From positions 1 through 64,000 of the forward strand of contig CAVRND010000027.1 in NCBI GenBank assembly GCA_963722495.1: a stretch of DNA of 64,000 nucleotides. The letters are read 5' to 3'. Origin of the DNA: Hyphomicrobium_A sp963722495 (GTDB taxonomy: Bacteria; Pseudomonadota; Alphaproteobacteria; Rhizobiales; Hyphomicrobiaceae). Made by a program: the position numbers and the translations under genes. The notes under the pieces were generated by a model. The model was not told the DNA's origin. It searched no databases and worked only from the letters and a program-made list of their open reading frames with translations. Shown piece by piece: positions 28,367 through 36,337 of the stretch (its first letter is position 1; each line of letters opens with the position of its first letter).

Positions 28367-29647
28367 TTACAGAAGGACAGGAACGCCGCGCGCGAGCTTA
28401 TTGGAATCCGTTTTCTGCGGGGGGTTTAGCGCGCCGCCGAGCCGCGGCAGGTAGATCTTGATCGACGTGCCTTGGCCCTGCTCGGAATAGATTTTGATAT
28501 GGCCGCCCGACTGTTTCACGAACCCGAAGACTTGGCTTAACCCTAGCCCCGTGCCGTTGCCCGGTCCCTTGGTGGTGAAGAATGGGTCGAACGCCTTGGC
28601 CATGACTTCCGAGCTCATGCCGGTTCCCGTGTCCGTGACGGCGACCACTACATACTCGCCCGGCTGTACCTCGCGCTGGTCCGAGTGGGTGTCGTCGAGA
28701 TGGCCGTTTGCGGTCTCGATGGTTAGCCGACCGCCCTCGGGCATGGCATCGCGCGCGTTGATCGCAAGGTTGAGAATGGCGTTCTCGAGCAGACTCTTAT
28801 CCGCATGAACCTTCCAGAGGGCGCCGGCGAGCACAGTTTGAAGCTGCACCGTCTGGCCGAGCGTACGGGAGAGCAGCTCCGACATCCCAGCCACCATATC
28901 ATTGGCGTCTAACGGCTCGGGCAACAGCGGCTGCTGGCGCGAGAAGGCGAGCAGGCGCTTTGTGAGCGAAGCAGCCCTGGCCGCCCCATCCCTGGCGGCG
29001 GCGAGATATTGGGAAACGTCGTCACCCTTCGCCAGACGGCGCTCCATGAGATCGAGCGCGGCGACAACGACGGCCAGCATATTGTTGAAGTCGTGGGCGA
29101 TGCCGCCCGTGAGCTGTCCGACAGCTTCCATTTTCTGGACCTGGTGAAGAGCAGCCTCCGTTTGCAGGCGGGCCTCAACAGCCTCGGCGATGCGCTTCTC
29201 CAGTGTGCGGTTGAGTTCCAGCAATTGGATGCTGGCCTTCTCGGCCGCGCGGCGGGCCTCCAGAAGTTCGCGTTCGTAGCGGCGGCGATCCGAGGCGTTG
29301 AAGATCGTGAAGCGAACAAAGCGCAGCGCCCCCGTTTCGTCGCGTCGCTCCAGGGCGTTGACGAGAACCGAAAGAGTGGAGCCGTCGGGGCGCGTAAAGT
29401 CGAGCGCGACTTCATTGAAGAAGCCCTGCATGCGCATCAAGGGCGCGAAATGGGTTTCATAGTAGATCTTGCCGGCGATGTTGAGAAACTCCTGGAAGCG
29501 ACGACCGACCAAGTCACTTCGGTCGCGACCGAGCCAGGTGGCAAAAGTAAGGTTCGCCTTAGTGATCCGGCCGTCTGACCCTGCGGAGACGTATCCGCAG
29601 GGGGCGTTATCAAACAGGTCCTCGAGGTCGTCGATCTCGTGTGTCAT
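28367..29647 (-). CDS. Cytoplasmic PAS histidine kinase
   Basis: 426 residues without membrane segments. PAS domain about 5-125 (LFDNAPCGYVSAGSDGRITK, FIIF-type core), coiled coil 125-175, HisKA with acceptor His in GGIAHDFNNMLAVV, and an ATPase domain with NLAINARDAM, DTGTGMS and GTGLGLSQVFGF. There is no receiver, so a separate response regulator is needed (for example the one at 2554 or another outside). Its ATG overlaps the stop of the RsbQ-like hydrolase gene by four bases (ATGA), so the two are translationally coupled and very probably work together. The frame is intact. Confidence 0.88.
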   Translation of the reverse strand: MTHEIDDLEDLFDNAPCGYVSAGSDGRITKANLTFATWLGRDRSDLVGRRFQEFLNIAGKIYYETHFAPLMRMQGFFNEVALDFTRPDGSTLSVLVNALERRDETGALRFVRFTIFNASDRRRYERELLEARRAAEKASIQLLELNRTLEKRIAEAVEARLQTEAALHQVQKMEAVGQLTGGIAHDFNNMLAVVVAALDLMERRLAKGDDVSQYLAAARDGAARAASLTKRLLAFSRQQPLLPEPLDANDMVAGMSELLSRTLGQTVQLQTVLAGALWKVHADKSLLENAILNLAINARDAMPEGGRLTIETANGHLDDTHSDQREVQPGEYVVVAVTDTGTGMSSEVMAKAFDPFFTTKGPGNGTGLGLSQVFGFVKQSGGHIKIYSEQGQGTSIKIYLPRLGGALNPPQKTDSNKLARGVPVLL

Positions 29648-30468
29648 GTGCTTACGGAAGTGCTCAACGCGCCGCGGCTTTCGAGGAAGCTCTTCATGGC
29701 GCCGATCGTTTCTTGCGGAGCGCTAAGGTTTGGGCAGTGGCCGGTGGCCTCAAGGAGCACAAATGCGCTCTGCGGCAAGTTACGTTCAACAAATTTGCCA
29801 ACGGCCATTGGCGCGATGACATCTTCCGAGCATTGCAGCACGAGCGAGCGGGCGGTGACGTGTGGCAGGTCGGCGCGGTTGTCGGAGAGGAAGGTTACGC
29901 GGGCGAAACGGCGAGCAATTTCTGGATTGGTCATGCAGAACGAGTTGGTCAGCTCCTCTCCAAGCTCTGGCCGGTCGGGATTGCCCATGATTATTGGCGC
30001 CATGGCTTCCGACCAGCCCATGTGATTGGCGTCAAGGAAGTCGAGGAGCTCATGAATCTGCGCCTCGCTGAAGCCGCCGATGTAGTCGTCGTCGTCAATG
30101 TAGCGCGGTGATGGTCCGATCATGATGAGATCGTCGAAGAGGGCGGGTGCCTTGAGCGATGCAAGGGTGCCAATCATGGCACTGACGGAATGACCGACGA
30201 AGACGCCATGGGTGATGTCGAGATCGCGGCATATCTCAATGATGTCGTCTGCATAGCCCTGTAGAGAGCTGTATTTGTCGACTTCGTAGGCCTCATGGTT
30301 GGAACCGCCGCAGCCCACATGATCGAAGAGGACGATGCGATACTTTTCGGCAAAGGCTGGCCAGATGAAGCGCCACATGTTCTGGTCGCAGCCGAAACCA
30401 TGCGCAAAGACCATCGCTCGCTCGCCCGAGCCCGGCAACCTCACATTGTTCCGTCGGTGTACGCTCAC
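29644..30468 (-). CDS. RsbQ-like alpha/beta hydrolase
   Basis: 274 residues from a GTG at 30468 (GGAG eight bases upstream), beginning VSVHRRNNVRLPGSGE and MVFAHGFGCDQNMWRF, the RsbQ/KAI2-type N-terminus. The catalytic triad is visible: Ser94 in GHSVSAMIG, Asp216 in CSEDVIAP, His244 in ATGHCPNLS. In Bacillus, RsbQ activates the PAS-containing phosphatase RsbP in the energy-stress pathway. Here the partner is a PAS histidine kinase encoded immediately downstream with an ATGA overlap. I infer that the hydrolase makes or delivers a ligand for that PAS domain. The reaction substrate is unknown. Confidence 0.85.
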   Translation of the reverse strand: MSVHRRNNVRLPGSGERAMVFAHGFGCDQNMWRFIWPAFAEKYRIVLFDHVGCGGSNHEAYEVDKYSSLQGYADDIIEICRDLDITHGVFVGHSVSAMIGTLASLKAPALFDDLIMIGPSPRYIDDDDYIGGFSEAQIHELLDFLDANHMGWSEAMAPIIMGNPDRPELGEELTNSFCMTNPEIARRFARVTFLSDNRADLPHVTARSLVLQCSEDVIAPMAVGKFVERNLPQSAFVLLEATGHCPNLSAPQETIGAMKSFLESRGALSTSVST

Positions 30469-30658
30469 GCTCCTAACTCCACGGGACAATCTTCCTTAGT
30501 GGCTATTGCCATCGGGCATTCGTCATGGGGGAGCGGGTACCGTCAGGTCTGTAGAGACGCCAGGGACGCACCATTTGTCTCCCACCCATCGACGCATCGA
30601 AGGCAATAAGCCCCGCAGCAAAGTGCTGCGAGGCTCTCCCAAGTCCCAAAACTTGCTA

Positions 30659-31006
30659 CTAATGCCGGCCTCCGCGTCCCCGATACATTCTCTTGCCGTC
30701 GCCCATTCCGCCACGATGCATCATGTGACGGCCCCCGCCACGAAACCCGCGGTAGTGGTGATGCCGCCGCCCGCCAAAGCCAAGGTAGATGCTGGGGCCG
30801 CCATAGTAGGCGTACCCACCGTGACAACGGCGGTGTCCGTAGCGACGGTGGCAATGGCGGTAGCCGCGGTAGTGCACGGGCTGCGTCAGCTTCTGCGTGC
30901 TGTTGATGCCGTGCATCGGCGATATGGGCGCCGCGATGGCCTCAGTGCCGACGAGACTGCCAGAGAACAGCAGTGCGAGCGCGGCGATCGTTGTTTTGAC
31001 TGTCAT
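30659..31006 (-). CDS. Small secreted Gly/His/Arg-rich protein
   Basis: 115 residues: a signal peptide (TTIAALALLFSGSLVGTEAIAA), then a mature region rich in Tyr, His, Gly and Arg (YRGYRHCHRRYGHRRC, RRHHHYRGFRGGGRHMMHRG). GGAG lies eight bases before the ATG at 31006. Probably exported; possible metal binding. Similar in type to the protein at 22928. It directly follows the PRC-barrel gene on the same strand and could be co-transcribed from its EcfG promoter. Confidence 0.7.
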   Translation of the reverse strand: MTVKTTIAALALLFSGSLVGTEAIAAPISPMHGINSTQKLTQPVHYRGYRHCHRRYGHRRCHGGYAYYGGPSIYLGFGGRRHHHYRGFRGGGRHMMHRGGMGDGKRMYRGRGGRH

Positions 31007-31053
31007 TGTGGGTTCTCCAGGATACGCTTCGGCTCCAGGCCGCTGGTGCAAGA

Positions 31054-31491
31054 TTAAGAACGCTTGTCGGGCTTCACGTATTGCGGAGCCGCCTTCAGGC
31101 TTTCCTTCGTGGCCTTCGTGGTCACCACGAGGTCGTTGTCTTTGTCCTGAGCGAAAATGAGCTGGTCGAAGGACAGGGCAACATCCTTCTCGCCGAGGCC
31201 AAGGAACCCACCGACACCGACGATCACAGCAGCGATCTTGCCGCTGCTGTCCAGGATGATGTCGTTGACGTCGCCGACGGACTCGTTGGCTTCGTTAAGT
31301 ACGGATTCATCGAGAAGTTCCGACGCCGAGATCTCGCCGGTTGTCATTTTATCGCCCTTGCGCGAAGCAGCCATGTTGGGCTCTGCTACGGCCGGGGGAG
31401 CGTTCTTCATTTGCGCCGGCGCGTTGTCCTGAGCGACGGCCGGAACGGTCATCAGGACCGCGAGCGACGCCGCTGTGATGAGCTTCTTCAT
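31054..31491 (-). CDS. Secreted PRC-barrel domain protein
   Basis: 145 residues: a signal peptide (MKKLITAASLAVLMTVPAVAQ), a short linker, and a PRC-barrel at about 50-130 (SELLDESVLNEANESVGDVN, AAVIVGVGGFLGLGEKDVAL). Paralogous in its barrel to the cytoplasmic PRC protein at 31832, sharing GGFLGLG. The role of these proteins is unsettled; they occur widely among general-stress genes. An exact EcfG promoter lies upstream. Confidence 0.85.
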   Translation of the reverse strand: MKKLITAASLAVLMTVPAVAQDNAPAQMKNAPPAVAEPNMAASRKGDKMTTGEISASELLDESVLNEANESVGDVNDIILDSSGKIAAVIVGVGGFLGLGEKDVALSFDQLIFAQDKDNDLVVTTKATKESLKAAPQYVKPDKRS

Positions 31492-31552
31492 TTAGAGACT
31501 TCCTCCACATGTAAGCCGGCCCCGGAACGACCGAGACTCGTTATGTCCGGAC

Positions 31553-31578
31553 AACGAGTTGATCGTCCGGACTGTTCC
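31553..31578 (-). promoter_or_regulatory. EcfG-type promoter of the secreted PRC-barrel gene
   Basis: Minus strand GGAAC (31578-31574), 17 bases, CGTT (31556-31553): exact consensus, 62 bases before the ATG at 31491. Confidence 0.7.
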
Positions 31579-31773
31579 GACGGCAGACCGATCTTGCCGT
31601 GCGATGCAACGAATTTGGAAGCCTTGCTCGGTGCCGTTGTCACACCCGATGAGGAGGCGCAACGAACCGGTGAACACCGCGGCGGATCAGCGCCAACGAG
31701 TGCGTCCCGGCGGACTAGCCGGCCCTCGCTTGCCAGTTGCAAAGCCGGCAGCGCGTACGCGCCCGAAGGAACC

Positions 31774-31798
31774 GGAACGGCCCCTCTTGCCTAGCGTT
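31774..31798 (+). promoter_or_regulatory. EcfG-type promoter of the cytoplasmic PRC-barrel gene
   Basis: GGAAC at 31774, 16 bases, CGTT at 31795: exact consensus, 34 bases before the ATG at 31832. It is divergent from the promoter at 31553, so one intergenic region drives two PRC genes. Confidence 0.72.
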
Positions 31799-31831
31799 GT
31801 CGTGTCACAACAACAGCCGAAGGAGGAAACT

Positions 31832-32155
31832 ATGGCGAGTTCCACAGCACATCCCAACCATCAGTTGATTTCGAGCGAAGATGTTGAGGGAACCGAGGTC
31901 TACGGCGTCGGCAGCGAAAAAGTTGGCGAGATTGATCATCTCATGATCGATAAATTATCCGGAAGGGTCATCTACGCCGTGATGAGCTTTGGCGGCTTTC
32001 TTGGCCTCGGTCACAGCCACTATCCCGTTCCGTGGGCAGCGCTCAAGTATGATACCTCTCTTGCAGGTTACCGCACCGGGATCACCGAACAGCAGCTCAA
32101 GGACGCGCCGGAATTCAGCGATGACTTCATGGTCCGATCGCGCCTGGGAAACTAG
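31832..32155 (+). CDS. PRC-barrel domain protein, cytoplasmic
   Basis: 107 residues with no signal peptide. The PRC-barrel covers most of the protein: LISSEDVEGTEVYGVGSEKV, then GEIDHLMIDKLSGRVIYAVM and SFGGFLGLGHSHYPVPW, with a helical tail (TEQQLKDAPEFSDDFM). AGGAGG is placed seven bases before the ATG. This is the short stand-alone PRC class common in rhizobial stress regulons; no enzymatic role known. It is followed by a strong terminator at 32286. Confidence 0.85.
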   Translation: MASSTAHPNHQLISSEDVEGTEVYGVGSEKVGEIDHLMIDKLSGRVIYAVMSFGGFLGLGHSHYPVPWAALKYDTSLAGYRTGITEQQLKDAPEFSDDFMVRSRLGN

Positions 32156-32285
32156 CACCCATCGCCATTATGGTGTGAAGCCGTATTGGGACGCTTCGGC
32201 GACCAGCTAGTGCCCGCCGGCGATGGGCGGCAGTCAAGGAGGCCCTAAATCCGGGCTGCGCCGCAATCGCCATTGATGAGTTACC

Positions 32286-32315
32286 AAACCGGCGCAATTG
32301 CGCCGGTTTTGTCTT
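32286..32315 (+). terminator. Intrinsic terminator
   Basis: A perfect 12-base palindromic stem (AAACCGGCGCAA and its complement) followed by T-rich sequence, about 130 bases after the PRC-barrel gene. Confidence 0.8.
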
Positions 32316-32544
32316 CTGAAAGCAAACGGCCCAATATTCCAAAGGACAGTCCCGCCCGATCCTGCTGTGAACGGCGACCTTTGGCGACGCACGGTGCATG
32401 GTGGATCTCCTGAGACAGCGCCGACGCTAGATCGGGAGCTCTCACGAAGCCGCAAGCGCGACAGTATTAAAGAGTTTCGTTGGACCAAGCCGCGCCTCGC
32501 TGCCCCACAGGAATAGGGGAAACGCTGGTGAACGTGCCTCCGTC

Positions 32545-32863
32545 TCACGTACTTGCAGGGGCGTCAGGGGTGGCGGTGTCGACAAATTGGCATCTCTTAC
32601 GATCGGGCTTGGCATGCCGCGCGCGTACTCTTTAGCCGCTGAAGATTCGACTTCCGGACGATAGAGTTCAAACAGCGCTTCTACATCTGTTGAAGCCTGC
32701 CAGCGCTCGCGGCGCGACTCCGGAGTGCGGCTTCACTCACCATGCAATGCAGGGTGCTTGGAACAACCAGCATCTTGAAGTGCAGGATCCCGAGCAGGGG
32801 CTCGTAGAGATAGGGACTATCGCTAGGGTGAGCGGCTGGATGCTCCGTGTTCATCTTTACCAT
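32545..32863 (-). CDS. DUF1488-like protein, frameshifted paralogue of 19930
   Basis: N-terminal part YLYEPLLGILHFKM and LHCMVSEAALRSRA; after a frame change near 32705 it continues STDVEALFELYRPEVESSAA, then KEYARGMPSPIVRDANL. Every block aligns with the intact protein at 19930 (EPLLGI, HCMVSE-ALRSRA, ALF-x-Y-R, SPIVR). The start is uncertain (ATG at 32863 or 32854) and the end depends on a possible second shift. Role unknown. Confidence 0.55.
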
Positions 32864-32898
32864 CGAACACGAAGCGATGACCCCGGGTTCCCCGCTGC

Positions 32899-32924
32899 GG
32901 AACAATGTGTCGCCCGCCGATGTT
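32899..32924 (+). promoter_or_regulatory. EcfG-like promoter (variant) before microprotein 32954
   Basis: GGAAC at 32899, 17 bases, TGTT at 32921, one mismatch to consensus, 30 bases before the ATG. A similar minus-strand match (GGAAC, 17 bases, TGTT) lies at about 32866-32891 facing the DUF1488-like gene, so the region may be divergent. Confidence 0.42.
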
Positions 32925-32953
32925 CAAAAGTCACTTAAACCTGGAGAACTCAC

Positions 32954-33034
32954 ATGCCCATCCTGCTTTGGCTCATCGGCGTGCCGATCACCATCGTCGT
33001 GCTGCTGATGTTGTTTGGCGTGGTGCACTTCTAA
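32954..33034 (+). CDS. 26-residue single-span membrane microprotein
   Basis: MPILLWLIGVPITIVVLL then MLFGVVHF: one membrane helix, 26 residues. GGAG lies seven bases upstream of the ATG. This resembles tiny membrane proteins seen in many rhizobia. It has the same length as the microprotein at 19853 but no clear sequence similarity. A variant EcfG promoter upstream suggests stress expression. Confidence 0.6.
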   Translation: MPILLWLIGVPITIVVLLMLFGVVHF

Positions 33035-33089
33035 ATTGACGTCTCGCCACGTTCAGCTGCTGTTCAGGCGTTCGCCGCCTCCTCTCGAG

Positions 33090-33282
33090 ATGCAAGGACA
33101 GCCTTTGCGCCGCCAAGAGATGGCTGGTGGCTTCCGAGTGATGAGTTCGAATGGGTATCCGGTCGCGTGGGTCTATTCGAAAGATGCGTGGGTACGGGGC
33201 GCTGCCCCCGACAGTCTCTCGCACTCCGAAGCACTGCGCTATCGCCCGAGCCATCGCCCGACTTGCAGACCAGGACCATTAA
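33090..33282 (+). CDS. Small SSNGY/AWVY protein, one frameshift
   Basis: About 64 residues: MQGQPLRRQEMAGGFRVMSS, then NGYPVAWVYSKDAWVRGAAP and, after a shift near 33228, AIARAIARLADQDH to a stop at 33282. The core GGFR-x-x-SSNGY-x-x-AWVY and the final helix match the intact protein at 36338. The first eight codons and the leader are shared with the OpgG-like gene at 8783. Role unknown; similar proteins are frequent in Bradyrhizobium-like genomes. Confidence 0.55.
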
Positions 33283-33362
33283 CCGGGCAGTGGTGGTTGC
33301 GGCGATAGTCTGCGGTTGAGGCACACCTCTCGCGTAGCCTCCTATCCAAGCAAGTCCTTAAA

Positions 33363-33403
33363 CCTCGGCTCCCTTCCCCCTTCGGGAGCCGGGGTTTTTC
33401 TTT
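33363..33403 (+). terminator. Intrinsic terminator
   Basis: A 10-of-11-base stem (CCTCGGCTCCC with GGGAGCCGGGG) followed by TTTTTCTTT. It ends the 32954-33282 transcript and separates it from the kinase at 33446. Confidence 0.8.
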
Positions 33404-33445
33404 GGGCACACGGAGCCAAACGCCTTGAAGCGCCGTCGAAGGCGA

Positions 33446-34484
33446 ATGACAGTGCACGAGTTAGAGCCTCCGAAGGAACTGCCTTGGAAGCCTTGCTTAA
33501 ATATCTCCCCGGACCTCAGCCTGTTGCCGTCCGTTATAGCGCGACCACCGCCCTCGTGTTCGCTGCCTATGGCGTTCGCCTTGCCGTCGGGGACTACACC
33601 GGCGCTTACGGTTTTCTTTTCTTCTTTCTACCAATTGTCGCATCGGCGCTCATGTTCGACCGCAGCGCCGGCATCTTTGCCGTCGCTTTGAGCGTGTTCC
33701 TCGTGGCCACGCTGTTAGATTGGAGCGCCAAGCCTGGGGCGCACCTCATCGCTCTCTTGCTTTTTGCCCTCGTGGGAGCGTGCCTCGTTTTCATCGCTGA
33801 AGGGCTGCATCGCGCGCTTGAAACAGCAAACGCCGCCCAACGAGCGACCGCGCTGTTGCTTGAGGAGATGAGCCATCGCGTGAAGAACAAGTTCGCCATG
33901 GTGTCTTCGATAATCAGCCTCCAGGCGCGGCGGTCGTCACCTGAAGCGCGGCAGGCGCTCGAAGACATCGCGAGCAGAGTCAACATCATCGCGACGGTTC
34001 ACAACTACCTTCAGCTTTCCCGGCATGAAGGCTTGATCGACATGTCCGAGTACCTGCCGAAGCTATGCGAGTCATTGAATGACGCTCTCCTCGGTCCGCG
34101 GGCAGTTTCGCTACATGCCACCGCGATTCCGGTAGAGCTGCCGCCCGACAAAGCGCTCACCATCGGACTCATCGTCAACGAGCTTGTGACGAATGCCATC
34201 AAGTACGCCTTCGAAGAGGGGCAGCCTGGGCACGTCCATGTCGATTTGAAACGGGACGAGGAGCGGTTTAGTGCTCACGGTCCGAGACAACGGGCGGGGC
34301 TATGCACCGACCTCGGAAGCTGGGCTGGGGACGACGTCTCGTTACAACGTTTGCAGCGCAGCTTGGCGGCTCTGCCACGTGGGAAGCGGCGCAAAGCGGC
34401 GGGTGCAAAATCATCATCGAATTTCCGTGCCGATCTTCTGACCCTGGCTCAACCGAACCTCTGCTTCCCGCAGAAGCCCGATGA
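33446..34484 (+). CDS. HWE/HisKA_2 histidine kinase with DUF4118-type sensor, frameshifted
   Basis: Paralogue of the kinase at 7190, sharing LPGPQPV-x-VRY, the four-helix sensor, EEMSHRVKNKFAMVSS with the acceptor His, NYLQLSRHEGLID and VNELVTNAIKYAF. The likely start is ATG at 33446 (MTVHELEPPKELP), which needs a shift near 33480 to enter EALLKYLPGPQ. Further shifts near 34265 and 34330 restore VRDNGRGYAPTSEAGLGT and RLVTTFAAQLGGSATWE. The C-terminus runs into an IS3 remnant from about 34427, so the last residues are not native. Confidence 0.8.
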
Positions 34485-34593
34485 TCTGTTCAGTCGTGTA
34501 CCGTTTCCGTGCCATTCCCTTCTCTCCTCAATCGAGGTTGGAAATAGCCGGATTCGCTCAATCAACCTGGTATCGGTTCAGGGGAGCAGACCA
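34427..34593 (-). mobile_element. IS3-family element remnant (start of orfA and its terminal end)
   Basis: Minus strand from 34515 reads MARKRYTTEQIIGLLREAEV, then RLSQGQKIG, the N-terminus of an IS3 (IS407-like) OrfA helix-turn-helix. It breaks off near 34427 exactly where the kinase C-terminus begins. The outer end, TGGTCTGCTCCCCTGAA on the minus strand at about 34593-34577, resembles the IS407-group terminal repeat. The rest of the element is missing. Confidence 0.65.
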
Positions 34594-34683
34594 GCGGAGC
34601 TAGTGGCTGAGAATCCTGTGGCCGCCGTTCGCGTTGTCAGCTCAAGATCAGAAAGCGGCCCTCCTGAGTGCCGCTCGCAGTTG

Positions 34684-34752
34684 GCGGCTATGGGTCAGGA
34701 GCAGACATCACGGGTGACCCGGGTCTGACGTCAGCCTTGGGTCAGTAGTGAC
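34684..34752. repeat. Two dispersed hairpin repeat copies
   Basis: Cores GGGTCAGGAGCAGAC near 34691 and GGGTCAGTAGTGACC near 34738. No gene is supported in 34594-35084. Confidence 0.65.
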
Positions 34753-35084
34753 CGTTTCGACGTGACGGAGTCACGTCCGCTTCACCCCCACAGTGGACAT
34801 CCGAGCTGTCTCCGCAGCCATCAGTTGCCCGCAAAGTGATATTGATCCGTCAAGTCGCGAGCAAATTTAATCAGTTCGCTGGTCGTGTCGGCCTTTGCCA
34901 GCTGATGCACCCACTTGGATCAATGGGTTAAGCGGGACTGATTATAGACCGTGAATTCTGTAATCGGAAACTTTCACCCTTGAAATCCCCCGTGCTGAGC
35001 CAGGCTCAGGGCTTGACCCACTGTGTTAGACTTTTTGTGCGTTGGGGTTTGGGCGTCCAGACAGAGCCAAGCACAAGGATCTTG

Positions 35085-35555
35085 ATGAGCAACGTAGTTC
35101 CTTTAGTCCCACCCGCCGCGCACCTCATTCCTGAAGACCAAGTCACCCTCCAACGCCTCTCCGACATCCTCGATGTGACCTACTGCGAGTCCGTGATCGA
35201 GGATGAGGGCGACATCTACGTCACCGAAGGTGTCGAGATTCCTCTCTGGCTTCGTATCAGAACTGACGGCAAGCTCATCGTCATGTTCACTGCCTACGAA
35301 GCGGAGACGGAAATTTCCGCCGACAGGATCAACACCTTCAACGCTACGATCATCCTCCCGCAATTCTCGGGCGAAGGATCAGTACTGTGGGGACGTTACT
35401 GGCTGACGTACGACGGCGGCCTCAACGTAAGGCACTTCATCAAGATGCTGCGAAGGTTCAGCGGAGCATTCCGTACTGCGGTGGACGAGTTGAAACAGTC
35501 CATCGCCTGCGAGCACCCTACTTCACCTGGAACAGCTCCCACCGCTCGCGATTAG
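35085..35555 (+). CDS. YbjN-domain protein
   Basis: 156 residues: a short N-terminal linker, then a YbjN/type III chaperone-like alpha/beta domain (about 25-140): TLQRLSDILDVTYCESVIED, IPLWLRIRTDGKLIVMFTAY, INTFNATIILPQFSGEG, GLNVRHFIKMLRRFSGAFR. YbjN proteins are thought to act as chaperone-like or sensory factors; the target here is unknown. AAGGA is upstream of the ATG at 35085. Its last 38 bases overlap the convergent ligase gene. Confidence 0.75.
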   Translation: MSNVVPLVPPAAHLIPEDQVTLQRLSDILDVTYCESVIEDEGDIYVTEGVEIPLWLRIRTDGKLIVMFTAYEAETEISADRINTFNATIILPQFSGEGSVLWGRYWLTYDGGLNVRHFIKMLRRFSGAFRTAVDELKQSIACEHPTSPGTAPTARD

Positions 35556-36132
35556 CCTCGCGCCACGGCTGCGACTTCACCTTGATCCAGCCGACGTTCT
35601 TGCCTGACTTGTAGGGCTGATGGCCGAGCTTCGACACGATGCCCTCGAGCCCCATCTTCGTGACGACCGCGAGCAGCTTCGCCGGGTCATCGAACTCATC
35701 TGAGTAACGAAGCGCATCGTCGTCGGCTTCGATCAGCAGCTCCCGCAGCGCCGCCTTGCGATTGACGAGCGGCAGCAGTCGCATGTCGCGGCCGTCTAGC
35801 TCGAGCAGATCGAAGCACCAGGCGCACAGGTTCTCGCGCTCGCCATTCATCAGAGCATCGAAGTCCGGCTTGCCGTCGCTGTCACACGCGACAAGCTCGG
35901 CGTCGATGATGGCCGAGTCCGCCGGCAGGCTCAGCACCTTGTCGCGGATCATCGCGAACCGCTTCGTCATGTCGACGCCGTTGCGGCTGAAGATCACGAC
36001 GCGATCGCCGGCCTTGTGAAGCTGCATCCGCCAGCCGTCGAACTTGACCTCATGCACCCACTGCGGGCCAACGGGCGGCTCGCGCTTCAGGACAGGAGCG
36101 GCGGGGGTGATGAAGGCAATACGCTTCGGCAT
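35518..36132 (-). CDS. Minimal ATP-dependent DNA ligase (adenylation domain only)
   Basis: 204 residues. The nucleotidyltransferase core begins near the N-terminus: HEVKFDGWRMQLHK carries the adenylated Lys (motif I, K-x-D-G), FSRNGVDMTKRF motif Ia/II, IIDAELVACDSDG motif III, CFDLLELDGRDMR motif IIIa, LEGIVSKLG motif IV and WIKVKSQ motif V. The C-terminal OB-fold domain normally needed for full ligation is missing, so this is about two thirds of a LigC/LigD-type ligase. It may act with a partner or only adenylate. The frame is intact. The convergent 38-base overlap with the YbjN gene is notable. Confidence 0.85.
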   Translation of the reverse strand: MPKRIAFITPAAPVLKREPPVGPQWVHEVKFDGWRMQLHKAGDRVVIFSRNGVDMTKRFAMIRDKVLSLPADSAIIDAELVACDSDGKPDFDALMNGERENLCAWCFDLLELDGRDMRLLPLVNRKAALRELLIEADDDALRYSDEFDDPAKLLAVVTKMGLEGIVSKLGHQPYKSGKNVGWIKVKSQPWREANRERWELFQVK

Positions 36133-36160
36133 GCCGGCGATGTGGGGCGCCTAGAGTGGA

Positions 36161-36205
36161 AAAGAAAGCCCCGGCGCGAGGGTACGCACCGGGGCTCGGC
36201 CTTTT
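36161..36205 (-). terminator. Bidirectional intrinsic terminator
   Basis: Stem AGCCCCGG/CCGGGGCT with TTTCTTTT following on the minus strand and TTTTT on the plus strand. On the minus strand it ends the transcript from 36556. Confidence 0.7.
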
Positions 36206-36337
36206 TAGGGGTCTGGACGCGGACGGGGGGACCATCCGCGTCTATCGGCGCGGCCTACGGGGGAGAAGGCCGACGCCCAGCCGTCACATATGCACCTTCG
36301 CCCTTCAGAACAATGAAGCGGTTGCGAAGCATTGACG

